A stretch of 64,000 nt of DNA, from positions 1,550,001 through 1,614,000 of the forward strand of contig CAXXFI010000002.1 of NCBI GenBank assembly GCA_963665155.2. Reading direction: 5' to 3'. Positions 8,367 to 17,557 of the stretch are shown one piece after another; the stretch's first letter is position 1, and the number at the start of each line of letters is the position of its first letter. Both the position numbers and the translations under genes were made by a program. The notes beneath the pieces are model-generated. The model was not told the origin of the DNA. It worked only from the letters and a program-made list of their open reading frames with translations, and did not search any database. The DNA is from UBA1141 sp963665155 (GTDB lineage Bacteria; Chloroflexota; Dehalococcoidia; Lucifugimonadales; UBA3495).

Positions 8367-9734
8367 GTGACCACAGATACGCTTGTCGATGTCGGAGGAA
8401 TATTGAGAAATCGGAGACAAATAGCCACTATAGCGATTGTTGTCCTGTCAGCGGCGCTTTTTGCAGCTTGTGTGGGATCTGAAGTTGAAGAGACGCAAGT
8501 TGCTAGGTCACCGGTGGCCTCGGATCAGCTAGGGTCACCGCAAGTGAAAGTCGACACCCCGCCAAACCTCGACGGACAATCCGATCAGTCCAGGTTCTCG
8601 CTGAAGGAACAAGACCATCCGAGGTCCGGCAGCTCCACTGAACCGGTGGCGACGCCTAATGCCAGTCAAACAGCGCCAGAGGTTGGGAAGAAGTCAAAGC
8701 CCAATCAGGAATCCGACCCGCTATTTCAATTCTTCAGTGGCCCAGGCTTGGCAACCGCTGAACCAGACCCGGCGGCCCAGGCCTCAATTCCACCAATTTC
8801 CGAGCCTACCGAAGCTACCCCCTTACAGAGCAGCAAGGCTGTTGAAGTAGATGTCAATCAATTCCGCCAACTTTTGCCCAAAGACGCCATAGCCCCAATC
8901 TACACGCCGCTGTTCCTGCCAGCCAAAGAAGCTGCCTTAGAGCCTGCGGAGATGGTTATAGGAGTGGAACTTGACGGTCAAAGCAACACCTACCCTATAG
9001 GCCCATTAGCCCGGCGAGAGATGGTCAACGATGTGATTGCCGGGGTGCCGATCCTGGTTACATGGTGACCCATTTGTTACACCGGTCTGGTTCACGACCG
9101 GAGAATCAACGGCGAAACCTATACCTTTGGCAACCAAGGGGCACTGTTCATGCGTGCCATGACTTGGTGGGACCACGAGACCGGCAGCATTTGGTCCCAG
9201 CCTTGGGGCATGTCCATTGGAGGCGAACTCGAGGGCACTAGGTTGAGTTTGATACCCGCAGCCATTGTGCCGTGGGGCACTTGGTTGGCTGACCACCCGG
9301 ACACGTTGGTGCTTGATGCCCAATCAGATGCCCAATCAGGCCGGTTCGCTCCCCGGCGGGAAAGATTCACTTCGGATTACGTCATTGGCATTGCCTTGGG
9401 AGAACACGCCAAAGCCTACCCCTTCAGCCTGGCCAGCGCGGAAGGCACCGTAAACGATCGGATCGGCCCCTATGCCATCGTGGTCGTCGCAAACGAAGAA
9501 ACAAAGGCCGTCTACGCCTTCTTGCGACGAGCAGCAGATCAAGAACTGGAGTTCACCCTGTCCGGCGGTCTTCTGGTGGATACTCAGACTGGAAGCGAGT
9601 GGGACCCGGTCAAAGGGATTGCCATCGAAGGCCCATTGCGCGGGGAGGTGCTGCAAAGGGTACCCTACAGCAGCGCGTACGATTGGGCCTGGGAAGACTT
9701 CTATCCGCACACCGGGTTCTACCGTCCAGAGTAA
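8367..9734 (+). CDS. DUF3179 lipoprotein with in-frame UGA (candidate selenoprotein)
   Basis: One frame runs from GTG 8367 (or TTG 8403) to TAA 9732-9734 with a single in-frame TGA at 9066-9068: 455 residues from GTG. TTG 8403, just after GGAGGA, gives a cleaner lipoprotein signal ending LSAALFAACVGS. Residues about 40-165 are a low-complexity Pro/Ser/Glu linker. From about 170 on it is DUF3179, with LLPKDAIAPIYTPLF, VIGVELDGQSNTYPIGPL, then VTW-UGA-PICYTGLVHDR. DUF3179 proteins normally carry a CxxC here, so the UGA replaces the first Cys (UxxC). Downstream homology continues unbroken (GSIWSQPWGMSIGGEL, SEWDPVKGIAIEGPL). A hairpin follows the UGA. The function of the family is unknown; an envelope redox role would fit the motif. 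Confidence 0.75.
9069..9101 (+). promoter_or_regulatory. Candidate bacterial SECIS hairpin, DUF3179 gene
   Basis: Starting 13 nt after the UGA is a perfect 6-bp stem, CCGGTC at 9082-9087 and GACCGG at 9096-9101. The 8-nt loop begins TGG. Position and size fit an SelB-binding element within the coding sequence. Such elements are poorly conserved, so this is supportive only. Confidence 0.5.
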
Positions 9735-10343
9735 GGTTATTTTCATACCCTACTTACTTATTCGCACCCATTGGCGGAGTCTCCGCCATAATAGCCGGTA
9801 AGACTGTGGGTCGCCGCGCCTTTCTCGATAGATTTTATAAAGTCTCATTTCATGAGAAGCGTTAGCTCGGATTGCCGATATGGTGGTCCCTGTTGCAATC
9901 TGGATACAACATGACCAACATTGCGCAGAGTCGGGCGTGGCGCAGGCAGTGTTATGCAGGCAGGGCGATGAAGTATTCCTGGCAGCAAGATCCATGTGGG
10001 GAACGATAAGCCCTGCGGGTTGTAGATAAGCAAGGCCGAATTCGCACCTGCGAACTTGGCCTGCGAACTTGGAACGAAATGTTTGACCCATCACCACGGC
10101 CTAGCTATACTTCCAGCACCCTTTAAGACTATTCCCGGATGAGTCTCGATAGAGGTTCAGGCTCAGGCCCTTAACCGGAAGCGCGAACGCTAACACTTAT
10201 CGCCCAGAGGGCAAGCGACCGGGAAGAACTGGATAAGTGACCATCGCATCGTTCGGCCTCATTCCCTAGTAGCAAATGCCACCAGCCGTCGCCTAATATG
10301 ATGGCGGGTTTAATTTCTCTACCACAAACGGAGGCATGACCGG
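9735..10343. other. Intergenic, nothing recognised
   Basis: About 600 bp between the DUF3179 gene and an MFS gene. A short dyad GGCGGAG/CTCCGCC lies near 9773-9787. I find no credible coding frame, tRNA or repeat. Confidence 0.45.
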
Positions 10344-11597
10344 GTGGAATCGCTAGCCTCCAGAGCATCGCGCCTCCGCTTCTACTACGGTTGGACCGTG
10401 GTGGCAGCGGCTGGCCTTATCCTGTTCATGGCCTACGGCGTGCAATACAGCGTCGGCATTTTGATGGCGGCCATGGAGCAAGAGCTTGGTTGGAGCCGCT
10501 CCCAGCTTTCGCTGGCTTTTACCCTTTACGTCATGACCTACACCACGGTCAGCACCATCTCCGGTCGGTTCACCGATCGTTGGGGTCCCCAGCGGGTTAT
10601 CCTGGTAGGGGGCATCGTGCTCGCCACCGGACTGGCCCTGTTGAGCATCGCCCGTACCCCTTGGCACCTCTACATTTTCTACAGCCTCGTGGGCGGCCTG
10701 GGGATGAGCGTGGCTTACGTGCCCTGTAACGCCACGGTTGTGCGTTGGTTCACAGCTCAGCGGGGATTGGCACTGAGCATTACCAACCTAGGTTCCAGCC
10801 TAGGCATCTTCTTGGTGCCATTGGCCATGGGGGCGGTGGTTGCGTTTCTCGGGTGGCGGCCAGCCTACCTGGGGGCGGGAGTAATCGTCTTTGCCGCCAT
10901 ATTTCTGGCATCCAGGTTCATGCTTCGAGGCCCCGAGAGCATCGGATTGCCAGCCGAGCCACAAGCCGCCAAGGACGGAGCCGCAGCGGTGTCCCTACGG
11001 TTGGGAGAGGCAATCCGCACCCGGAACTTCTTATTTTTCGCCGCCGCCCTCGTCGCCGCCTACTCGGTAGTTCTCATTCCCTTCGTTCACCTGCCCTCCC
11101 TGGTAACCCTGGACCGAGGTGGCAGCCCAGCTGATGGCACCCTGGCCGCCAGCCTCATCGGTGGCGGCGCAATATTAGGGGTGTTGTTGGCTGGATTTAT
11201 TTCCGACCGTAGCGGCAGCCGTAATGCCGTAATACTTGTGGTAGTTGCGGAGGCAATTGCCTTCCTCGGCTGGCTCTTTGTCCCCGAGTTGGTGCCCCTC
11301 TTCTCCTTCGTCTTCGGAATTTTCTATGGTGGGAGCATCGTTCTCATGCCAGCCATGGCCGGGGAACTCTTTGGCCGGGAATATGCTGGGTCGGTCTTGG
11401 GAGGGCTGTTCGCCTGCATAGGCTGGGCTGGCTCTCTTGGTGTGCTGGGCGCTGGCATCGGCCGCGACGTTTTGGGGTCATACGACCTGGTATTCGGCCT
11501 GGCCTTCGTGGCGTGCCTAGTTAGCATTGGCTTGTTTTTGATGGTACGCATACCGCCGCGAGACGGGGCAAAGCAACTTCGCGCCCGTCTCCGCTGA
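10344..11597 (+). CDS. MFS transporter
   Basis: A 417-residue, 12-helix major facilitator protein of the monocarboxylate/oxalate-formate-like group. The first helix follows FYYGWTVVAAAGLILF, and the 2-3 loop motif is SGRFTDRWGPQRV (G-x-x-x-D-R). A central cytoplasmic loop around residues 190-225 separates two six-helix halves. GTG 10344 lies 9 nt after GGAGG. Two other MFS genes in the window (28321 and 49263) share the YYGW start. The corresponding position of the UGA in the 28321 gene is not Cys in this protein. The substrate is unknown; an organic acid is the family default. Confidence 0.88.
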   Translation: MESLASRASRLRFYYGWTVVAAAGLILFMAYGVQYSVGILMAAMEQELGWSRSQLSLAFTLYVMTYTTVSTISGRFTDRWGPQRVILVGGIVLATGLALLSIARTPWHLYIFYSLVGGLGMSVAYVPCNATVVRWFTAQRGLALSITNLGSSLGIFLVPLAMGAVVAFLGWRPAYLGAGVIVFAAIFLASRFMLRGPESIGLPAEPQAAKDGAAAVSLRLGEAIRTRNFLFFAAALVAAYSVVLIPFVHLPSLVTLDRGGSPADGTLAASLIGGGAILGVLLAGFISDRSGSRNAVILVVVAEAIAFLGWLFVPELVPLFSFVFGIFYGGSIVLMPAMAGELFGREYAGSVLGGLFACIGWAGSLGVLGAGIGRDVLGSYDLVFGLAFVACLVSIGLFLMVRIPPRDGAKQLRARLR

Positions 11598-11626
11598 GGG
11601 CCTTGCCTCAAAAGTGTTAAGCGGAA

Positions 11627-13042
11627 TTAAGCTACCGTCGGCCATTTTCCGGCCCACGGCCTGGCTTGTTCAAACGCGGCTGAGGCCTGTAGCACCTGGG
11701 CCTCTGCTCCCTTGCGGCCAATAATGTGCAGGCCGATAGGCATCCCGTCGCCGGAAAACCCGCAGGGAACGCTGGAAGCAGGCTGGCCAGTCATGTTTAT
11801 GGGGTAGGTAAATGGCAAGTAGCCCCAATAACGCTCCACTTTCTTGCCGGCAATCTCGGTTGGGCGTTGGTCAACGGGGAAGGCTGGCACCGCCATGGTC
11901 GGGGTCAATAGCAAATCGTAGTCGTCGAAGAATATCTCCATCTGTCTTCGTAATTGGTCCACCCGAAGCAATGCTCGAGACACATCGGCACCAGTCAACT
12001 TGGCGCCGTTGTCCATTGCATACAAGCCGTAGTCGGTGAAATCGTCCCGCCGCTCTTCCAGCAGGTGGCTGTACGAAGTGTATGTGGCCACCGTGAATAT
12101 GTCGAAGAACGCCGGGAAGGGGTCCTCAAGGGTCAGACCGGGTTCGACCACCGTGGCGCCCAGTTCTTGGAAAACCTGGGCGGCTGCCCCAGCGACCCGA
12201 ATAACCTCCGGGTCAACGGCGGCATAGCCCAAGTCGGCGCTCCATGCGATACGAAGGCCCTTGACTCCCAGACTCAATCCTGCGGAGAAATCGGGAGGCG
12301 TCTCCCGAATTGAAAGCACGTCCCGGTCGTCGGGACCCGCAAGAACTTGTAGCAGCAGTGCCGAGTCGGCGACGGTGCGGGACATGGGGCCGGACTGAGA
12401 AAAATGATTAGCCGACGGGCGACCGTAGCCACCATACCGGGGTACCCGATTTTGCGTGGGTTTGATGCCGAATACCCCGCTGAAGCTGGACGGTATGCGA
12501 ATTGACCCGCCTCCGTCACTGCCCGTGGCCAGAGTGCATAGGCCGGCTGCCAATGCCGAGCCCGCTCCGCCGCTGGAGCCGCCGGGTGTCCTTTCCAGGT
12601 TCCAAGGGTTGCGGCAAGGGTCGGCCAGCTTGTTGTCGGTCATGCCGGATTGGCCGAACTCCGGAGTATTGGTTTTTCCCAGTATTATCGCTCCAGCACG
12701 GCGAACCCGCTCCACCACAACCGAATCCACGTCTGGGACTCGGTCCTTGAACAGCAGCGAACCCATGGTCGTGGAAATTCCCTTGGTCATCTCCAAGTCT
12801 TTGATCGAGATAGGTATACCGTGCAGTTCTCCCAGCGGGCCGCCTTTTTGCACTGCGTCTTGGGCGGTCCTAGCCTCTTCCATCGCTTGGTCCAAGCACA
12901 GGGCCAGGTAGGCGTTTAGCTTGGGGTTCAGATCTTCTATGCGGCGGCAAAATAGCTCGGTGAGTTCGGTAATTGACACCTCTTGGGTGCGAATCAGGTC
13001 ACGAATTTCCGTCGCTGAAGCAAAACACAAGTCTGTATCCAT
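11627..13042 (-). CDS. Amidase (amidase signature family)
   Basis: A 471-residue amidase signature enzyme hydrolysing a C-N amide bond with a Ser-cisSer-Lys triad. The Lys is in GIPISIKDLEMTKG. The Gly/Ser core is ERTPGGSSGGAGSALAAG followed by GSDGGGSIRIPSSFSG. The C-terminus has PTMAVPAFPVD and INMTGQPASSVPCGF. The open frame extends farther upstream, but ATG 13042 is preceded by GGGAGGGCGGAA and gives the normal N-terminus (MDTDLCFASATEIRDLI). It diverges from the NAD-kinase-like gene. Whether it acts on simple amides, carbamates or peptidic amides cannot be told. Confidence 0.9.
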   Translation of the reverse strand: MDTDLCFASATEIRDLIRTQEVSITELTELFCRRIEDLNPKLNAYLALCLDQAMEEARTAQDAVQKGGPLGELHGIPISIKDLEMTKGISTTMGSLLFKDRVPDVDSVVVERVRRAGAIILGKTNTPEFGQSGMTDNKLADPCRNPWNLERTPGGSSGGAGSALAAGLCTLATGSDGGGSIRIPSSFSGVFGIKPTQNRVPRYGGYGRPSANHFSQSGPMSRTVADSALLLQVLAGPDDRDVLSIRETPPDFSAGLSLGVKGLRIAWSADLGYAAVDPEVIRVAGAAAQVFQELGATVVEPGLTLEDPFPAFFDIFTVATYTSYSHLLEERRDDFTDYGLYAMDNGAKLTGADVSRALLRVDQLRRQMEIFFDDYDLLLTPTMAVPAFPVDQRPTEIAGKKVERYWGYLPFTYPINMTGQPASSVPCGFSGDGMPIGLHIIGRKGAEAQVLQASAAFEQARPWAGKWPTVA

Positions 13043-13379
13043 TTCCGCCCTCCCGGCTGAAGATTTGACGGTCAGGCCCGCCACGGCTAAAATCGCGCTC
13101 ATTATAGCAGTCAATGCTGGTTGTGCGTGTAGCCAGCTAAAGGGCCAAATGGTTCCCTGGTGGTGGCGGACTAACGAAGAACGCCGTTTCCTGGTCAACT
13201 TGAGGTTAAAATTCGACGTCAGAACCCCGACCAGGAACCGCTGCCCCAACCAAGCATCGACAACCCGACGCCGACGTAATAACATCCACCTAGTCGAACG
13301 ACTTAATCGCGGCTTGAAAGCCCGCCTAAATCGGCCCGCTGAACAGCCGCAATAATTTTCTACAAATAGGAGAATCCCT
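13043..13379. other. Divergent intergenic region
   Basis: 337 bp between the divergent amidase and NAD-kinase-like genes. The amidase frame stays open through it, but the sequence has no amidase character. It presumably holds two promoters. An AGGAG site at 13369 serves the TTG start at 13380. Confidence 0.5.
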
Positions 13380-14462
13380 TTGTCCCAATCCCCATTGTCG
13401 CCAGTTTCCGGCCCCCTGGTGGGCATAATCGCAAATCCTTCAGCCAGCAAGGACATCCGGCGGCTGGTAGCTCAAGGCCGGGTGGTGCCTGACTGGGAAA
13501 AGGTGAACACCGTGCGCCGGGTCCTTCTGGGACTTGAAGCCGTGGGCATCCAAAATGTGCTGGCTATGCAGGACAGTTCTCATCTGGTGGAAAGGGCCAG
13601 GGACGACCCCAAGCTCACGCTGGAACTGCATATGCTGGACATGCCCGTAATGTACTCGGAGGGCGACACGGTCCGCGCCGCCGGGTTGATGCACCAGCAA
13701 GCGGTGGGATGTCTGGTTACGCTTGGTGGTGACGGGACCAACCGGGCGGTGGTGCGAGGCTCGGCGGAGTTGCCGATGATCGCAATATCAACGGGCACCA
13801 ACAATGTGTTCCCTACCATGATTGAAGGCACTTTAGCCGGACTGGCCGCCGGTCTGATAGCCAATGGGAAGCTGGACTTGAAACGGGTAGCCATCCCCAG
13901 CAAGACCATTGCCATATACGTGGACGGTGAGTACCGGGACATGGCCCTAATCGACGTGGCTCTTTCCCGGGAACGGTTCGTGGCCACTAGGGCAATCTGG
14001 GACATGAACACCATCTACGAAGTGTTTTTGACCAGGGCCGAGCCTGCCAGCATCGGGCTTTCATCAATTGGCGCCCGGCTGCAACCGGTGTCGGCAACCG
14101 ACGACGGTGGGTTGCATTACCGTATCGACCGGGACACAGACGGCACGGGAAACGGCGAGGATGCTCCGGAGAACGACACCGAGAACGAAACAGGGGACGT
14201 CAACGGAAGAACAACCGTTCTCGCACCTGTGGCTCCCGGGATGATCCCGGAGGTGGCTATCAGCTCATGGCGGCGCATCGCCACCGGGGAGCGGGTGGAG
14301 ATTGAGCGACGGCACTCCACGGTGGCTCTGGACGGTGAGCGAGCGTTCTCTGTCACGCCTGAGCAACGATTGGAGGTTGCGGTACAGCGAGACGGTCCCC
14401 AAATAGTACAGGTAGAAGTCGCCCTCCACGAAGCGGCAACTTCGGGTTTATTCCGAGCATAG
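13380..14462 (+). CDS. ATP-NAD kinase-like protein (COG3199 type)
   Basis: 360 residues with TTG start 13380, about 7 nt after AGGAG. N-terminal VGIIANPSASKDIRRLV leads to the kinase signature LVTLGGDGTNRAVV (GGDGTN, residues 116-121) and to ISTGTNNVFP. These are the two hallmarks of the diacylglycerol/NAD kinase fold. The layout is closest to the COG3199 predicted ATP- or polyphosphate-dependent NAD kinase/AcoX group. A Glu/Asn/Thr-rich insert lies at about residues 250-280. The TauE-type exporter gene begins one base after its stop, so the pair is an operon. The phosphoacceptor is not proven by sequence. Confidence 0.75.
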   Translation: MSQSPLSPVSGPLVGIIANPSASKDIRRLVAQGRVVPDWEKVNTVRRVLLGLEAVGIQNVLAMQDSSHLVERARDDPKLTLELHMLDMPVMYSEGDTVRAAGLMHQQAVGCLVTLGGDGTNRAVVRGSAELPMIAISTGTNNVFPTMIEGTLAGLAAGLIANGKLDLKRVAIPSKTIAIYVDGEYRDMALIDVALSRERFVATRAIWDMNTIYEVFLTRAEPASIGLSSIGARLQPVSATDDGGLHYRIDRDTDGTGNGEDAPENDTENETGDVNGRTTVLAPVAPGMIPEVAISSWRRIATGERVEIERRHSTVALDGERAFSVTPEQRLEVAVQRDGPQIVQVEVALHEAATSGLFRA

Positions 14463-14463
14463 C

Positions 14464-15204
14464 TTGCTGTCGGGTCTGGAACTGGTGGCCGCCATGGCCA
14501 TCGTGTTTGTCGGAGCTACTGTGATGGGTACAGTCAGCTTCGGCCTCGGCTTGGTCGTCGCGCCGATCCTCCTCCTGTTTGTTGCGCCCCAATCGACGGT
14601 GGTGATGGTCAACAGCCTGATCGGCATCCTGATGCTCATTGTGCTGATTAGCACCCGCCGCCATTTCGACCTGCGACTAATCGCAGGAGCGGCGGTGGGC
14701 GGCTTGATTGCTGTCCCCATCGGGGTGCTGGCCTTGGATAATGCCAGTCCTGCAATACTGCGCATCGCCATCGGCATCGTTATTCTGGGCTTGGTGCCTC
14801 TGGCAATTGCCAACGTCGAGTTGCCCTTGGCTCAGCGGCGTATGACCGGACCGGTGGTTGGTTTCTTAACGTCTTTATCCGTCACCACCCTGAGCATCGG
14901 CGGTCCGCTTTTGGCCATTTACGTGTTGGCCCGGCATTGGCCGCCACAGGTAATGCGAGCGTTCCTGGCCTTCTACTTCCTAGTCGCCAACATTCTAGCT
15001 TTTGGCTTATACACCCAAGCCGGAATGGTGGACTGGGATACCGTGGCGAATATTGGGATGGTGATTCCCAGTTTGCTGATAGGCTTTGGGCTAGCCACCC
15101 TGGCAGTACGGCGGATGAACGCTCAAGTCTTCCGCTACGTTGCCGTCACGGTCATCGTAATTGGTGGCACGGTTCTGCTGGGCCGGGAACTTTTCCGGCT
15201 GTAG
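14464..15204 (+). CDS. TauE/SafE family membrane exporter
   Basis: A 246-residue integral membrane protein with about eight hydrophobic helices. The front contains FVGATVMGTVSFGLGLVVAP, the Gly-rich first TauE repeat, and a second repeat begins near GFLTSLSVTTLSIGGPLLAI. The family includes sulfite, sulfonate and sulfoacetate exporters. TTG 14464 is one base past the previous stop, so translation is probably coupled to the NAD-kinase-like gene. The substrate is unknown. Confidence 0.85.
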   Translation: MLSGLELVAAMAIVFVGATVMGTVSFGLGLVVAPILLLFVAPQSTVVMVNSLIGILMLIVLISTRRHFDLRLIAGAAVGGLIAVPIGVLALDNASPAILRIAIGIVILGLVPLAIANVELPLAQRRMTGPVVGFLTSLSVTTLSIGGPLLAIYVLARHWPPQVMRAFLAFYFLVANILAFGLYTQAGMVDWDTVANIGMVIPSLLIGFGLATLAVRRMNAQVFRYVAVTVIVIGGTVLLGRELFRL

Positions 15205-15449
15205 CCATAATAGTGGGCCGCACCTGAGCCGTGAAAGGGGTGGTTCCGCTGTGTGGGGCCCATCTTGGGTCATAGTGGCTGGAACGGGAGCGAACCAAAC
15301 GGTTTGATGTCCACCGGCAGATTACCGGCGTTGGCAGAGCAATACCACCGGCAAGTGGTTGATGGTCAATCTGTGTGGGTGGGGCTGGCTATTGTGGCTC
15401 CGCTGGGTTAGGACTTTCCATGGGAGAATCGCGTCCATTTTCTCCACGC

Positions 15450-15614
15450 TCCTCCCATGGGAACCATGATCTCTCTTTACACCGCACCGGTATTCTTCCC
15501 GGTATCCTCCCATGGGAACTATGATCTCTCTTTACACCGCACCGGTATTCTTCCCGGTATCCTCCCATGGGAACCATGATCTCTCTTTACACCGCACCGG
15601 TATTCTTCCTGGTA
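15450..15614. repeat. Three 55-bp tandem repeats in a 488-bp intergenic region
   Basis: Three head-to-tail 55-bp units begin at 15450, 15505 and 15560, each starting TCCTCCCATGGGAAC and ending TATTCTTCCCGGTA. They differ by one or two bases. A partial fourth start (TCCTCCAATG) follows, and a related TCCATGGGAGAATC lies just upstream. Each unit contains the palindrome TCCCATGGGA. No spacers are present. The rest of 15205-15692 holds no recognisable gene. Confidence 0.9.
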
Positions 15615-15692
15615 TCCTCCAATGAAAACCGCAGCCCGGCTTTAGCCGGATTGTCTAAATCAGAATCAACCTAAGCAAACCATAACGGTGTC

Positions 15693-17243
15693 CTACTTCC
15701 CGTCTTTGATAAAGTCCGAGACTCGCTCTGCAATCATCATGGTGGTCACGTTGGTATTAGCCCGGATGCAGTCCGGCATTATCGACGCATCGACAATTCG
15801 CAAGTTCTCCATGCCATGCACCCGACCGTGTTGGTCCACCACCGCCATGCTATCCGATGCTGGCCCCATCTTGCAGGTGCCTGAAATGTGCTGCCCGGTG
15901 GTCGCTTCCCGCATCATATAGGCGTTTAGACTTTCGTCCGAAGCCAGTTCTTCGTCCGTGGGTTCTATCCGGGATTCGATGATGTCTTTGAAGCTTTCGT
16001 GCTGTCCCAGACTTACACAAAGCCGCACGGCCTCTCGCATCCTCCGCAAGTCTTCCTCGTATTGGAAGTACCGATAGTCCAAAGACGGTTGCTCGTCGGG
16101 GTCGGTGGAGGTCAACTTCAACTCTCCGGCGCTAAGCTGCAATTCCAGCGAACCCAACATGCGTATGCCCAATGGCGGGACTTCCCCGACGCCCCGGTAG
16201 TTCCGGTCGGTCGCATAGGACTGCATGAAAATCAACAGGTCGTTCCGCACGTCCGACCCTTCGGCGGTCCACCGCAGTATCGTTTGGACTCTGGGACCGA
16301 ACCCGTCCAGCGGATGGTCCGGCTTGGTACGCCAGGTAGTAAAAACCATTGGGTGGTCCCGCAGATTTTGTCCCACGCCGGGTAGGTCGTGGGTAACCGG
16401 TATACCCATTTCTTGCAGATGGGCAGCAGGTCCCACGCCTGAAAGCAACATTATGTGGGGCGAGCCAATGGCTCCGGTGCTCATGATTATTTCGTCGGCC
16501 TCAACGGTAAACCGCTCACCGCCACTCTCTACTTCCACGCCGACAGCTCGCTTGCCTTCAAAGACGATCTTACGGGTTAGGCAGTTTGGCCTGATAGTCA
16601 AGTTCAGCCGATGGCGTGCCGGGTCCAAGTAGCCCAAGGCCGTGCTAAACCTGATGCCGTTGGGATTATTCAACGGGACCGGACCCACGCCGCTGGCATC
16701 AGGAGCGTTGTGGTCGGGGCTATCGGCAAAGCCAGCGTCCCGGCAAGCACGGTAGAAGGCTGTTTGGTCCAGATTCATTTCTTCGGGTTTGAACCGCCGG
16801 AGGACTATCGCACCCTCTGAGCTGTGGAAGTCGTCATCGGGAAAGTCCGGGTCCGCCTCAACTTTGCGAAAGTACTGGATAAGGTTTTGGAATCCCCATT
16901 CGTCATTACCCATAGCGGCCCAAGAATCATAATCTTCGGGCACTCCCCTCAGAAATACCTGACCGTTTATAGCGCTGGAGCCGCCGGTCACCTTACCCCT
17001 TGGCACCAACATGGGAGGCGACGTCTCGGTCGCCTTTCCAGTGAATTGCCAGTTGTGGTCGCTGGTCATTATGTCGGTAGCCGTGGCATAACCGAACTTA
17101 ACCTCTTCCGGCAGTTGCTCAAAGTTCGGATAGTCGGGGCCCGCTTCCAACAAAAGCACCGAACGATTGGGGTCTTCGCTGAGTCTTGAGGCCACGATTG
17201 ATCCCGCCGAACCTGCTCCCACCACGATTACGTCGTATTTCAC
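15693..17243 (-). CDS. GMC family FAD-dependent oxidoreductase
   Basis: A 516-residue glucose-methanol-choline oxidoreductase that oxidises an alcohol group with FAD. The dinucleotide site is VIVVGAGSAGSIVASRL with LLLEAGPDYP following. The GMC signature 1 region is PRGKVTGGSSAINGQVFLRG, and the second is STGAIGSPHIMLLSGVGP. The C-terminal active-site pair is His in GQHISGTCKMGP and Asn in RANTNVTTMMIAER. The protein is full length. Two paralogues are at 30875 and 42198. No electron acceptor or alcohol substrate can be deduced. It precedes the tandem repeat array on the minus strand. Confidence 0.92.
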   Translation of the reverse strand: MKYDVIVVGAGSAGSIVASRLSEDPNRSVLLLEAGPDYPNFEQLPEEVKFGYATATDIMTSDHNWQFTGKATETSPPMLVPRGKVTGGSSAINGQVFLRGVPEDYDSWAAMGNDEWGFQNLIQYFRKVEADPDFPDDDFHSSEGAIVLRRFKPEEMNLDQTAFYRACRDAGFADSPDHNAPDASGVGPVPLNNPNGIRFSTALGYLDPARHRLNLTIRPNCLTRKIVFEGKRAVGVEVESGGERFTVEADEIIMSTGAIGSPHIMLLSGVGPAAHLQEMGIPVTHDLPGVGQNLRDHPMVFTTWRTKPDHPLDGFGPRVQTILRWTAEGSDVRNDLLIFMQSYATDRNYRGVGEVPPLGIRMLGSLELQLSAGELKLTSTDPDEQPSLDYRYFQYEEDLRRMREAVRLCVSLGQHESFKDIIESRIEPTDEELASDESLNAYMMREATTGQHISGTCKMGPASDSMAVVDQHGRVHGMENLRIVDASIMPDCIRANTNVTTMMIAERVSDFIKDGK

Positions 17244-17495
17244 CGTAATACTCCTTTGCTGTAGTGCGTCTTATTTTGACGCTTCTTGATTTGACCGTTT
17301 TGTGTTGGGTCTTAAGTCGCCAAGTCTTTTATAAGCCAAAGACTTCGACAGGATTGGATGATAAGTGGGCTAATTTTGAGTGTCAACCATAACTTTGGAT
17401 TTGGCGGCTATGCCGGCGGCTTTGTAGGTGCGGTTTGTTCAATAGCTGCCGTTGGCCGCGCCGTTATCCGGAAAGGACAACTTTCTCAAAAACAA

Positions 17496-17519
17496 AGAGG
17501 CAAGCACGTGCTTGCCTCT
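17496..17519 (-). terminator. Intrinsic terminator downstream of trxB
   Basis: A perfect 24-bp palindrome whose arm is AGAGGCAAGCAC. On the minus strand it is followed by TTTGTTTTT. It lies about 40 bp after the thioredoxin reductase stop. Confidence 0.8.
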
Positions 17520-17557
17520 ATAAGCTGGTTCAGGTGCATACCCGGCGGGTATCAGGT

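Noticed and set aside
13043..13456. N-terminal extension of the amidase frame to 609 residues
   Set aside because: A strong ribosome site precedes ATG 13042 and the extension has no amidase homology.
15450..15614. Tandem repeats considered as a CRISPR array
   Set aside because: Units are directly adjacent with no unique spacers and no cas genes are in the window.
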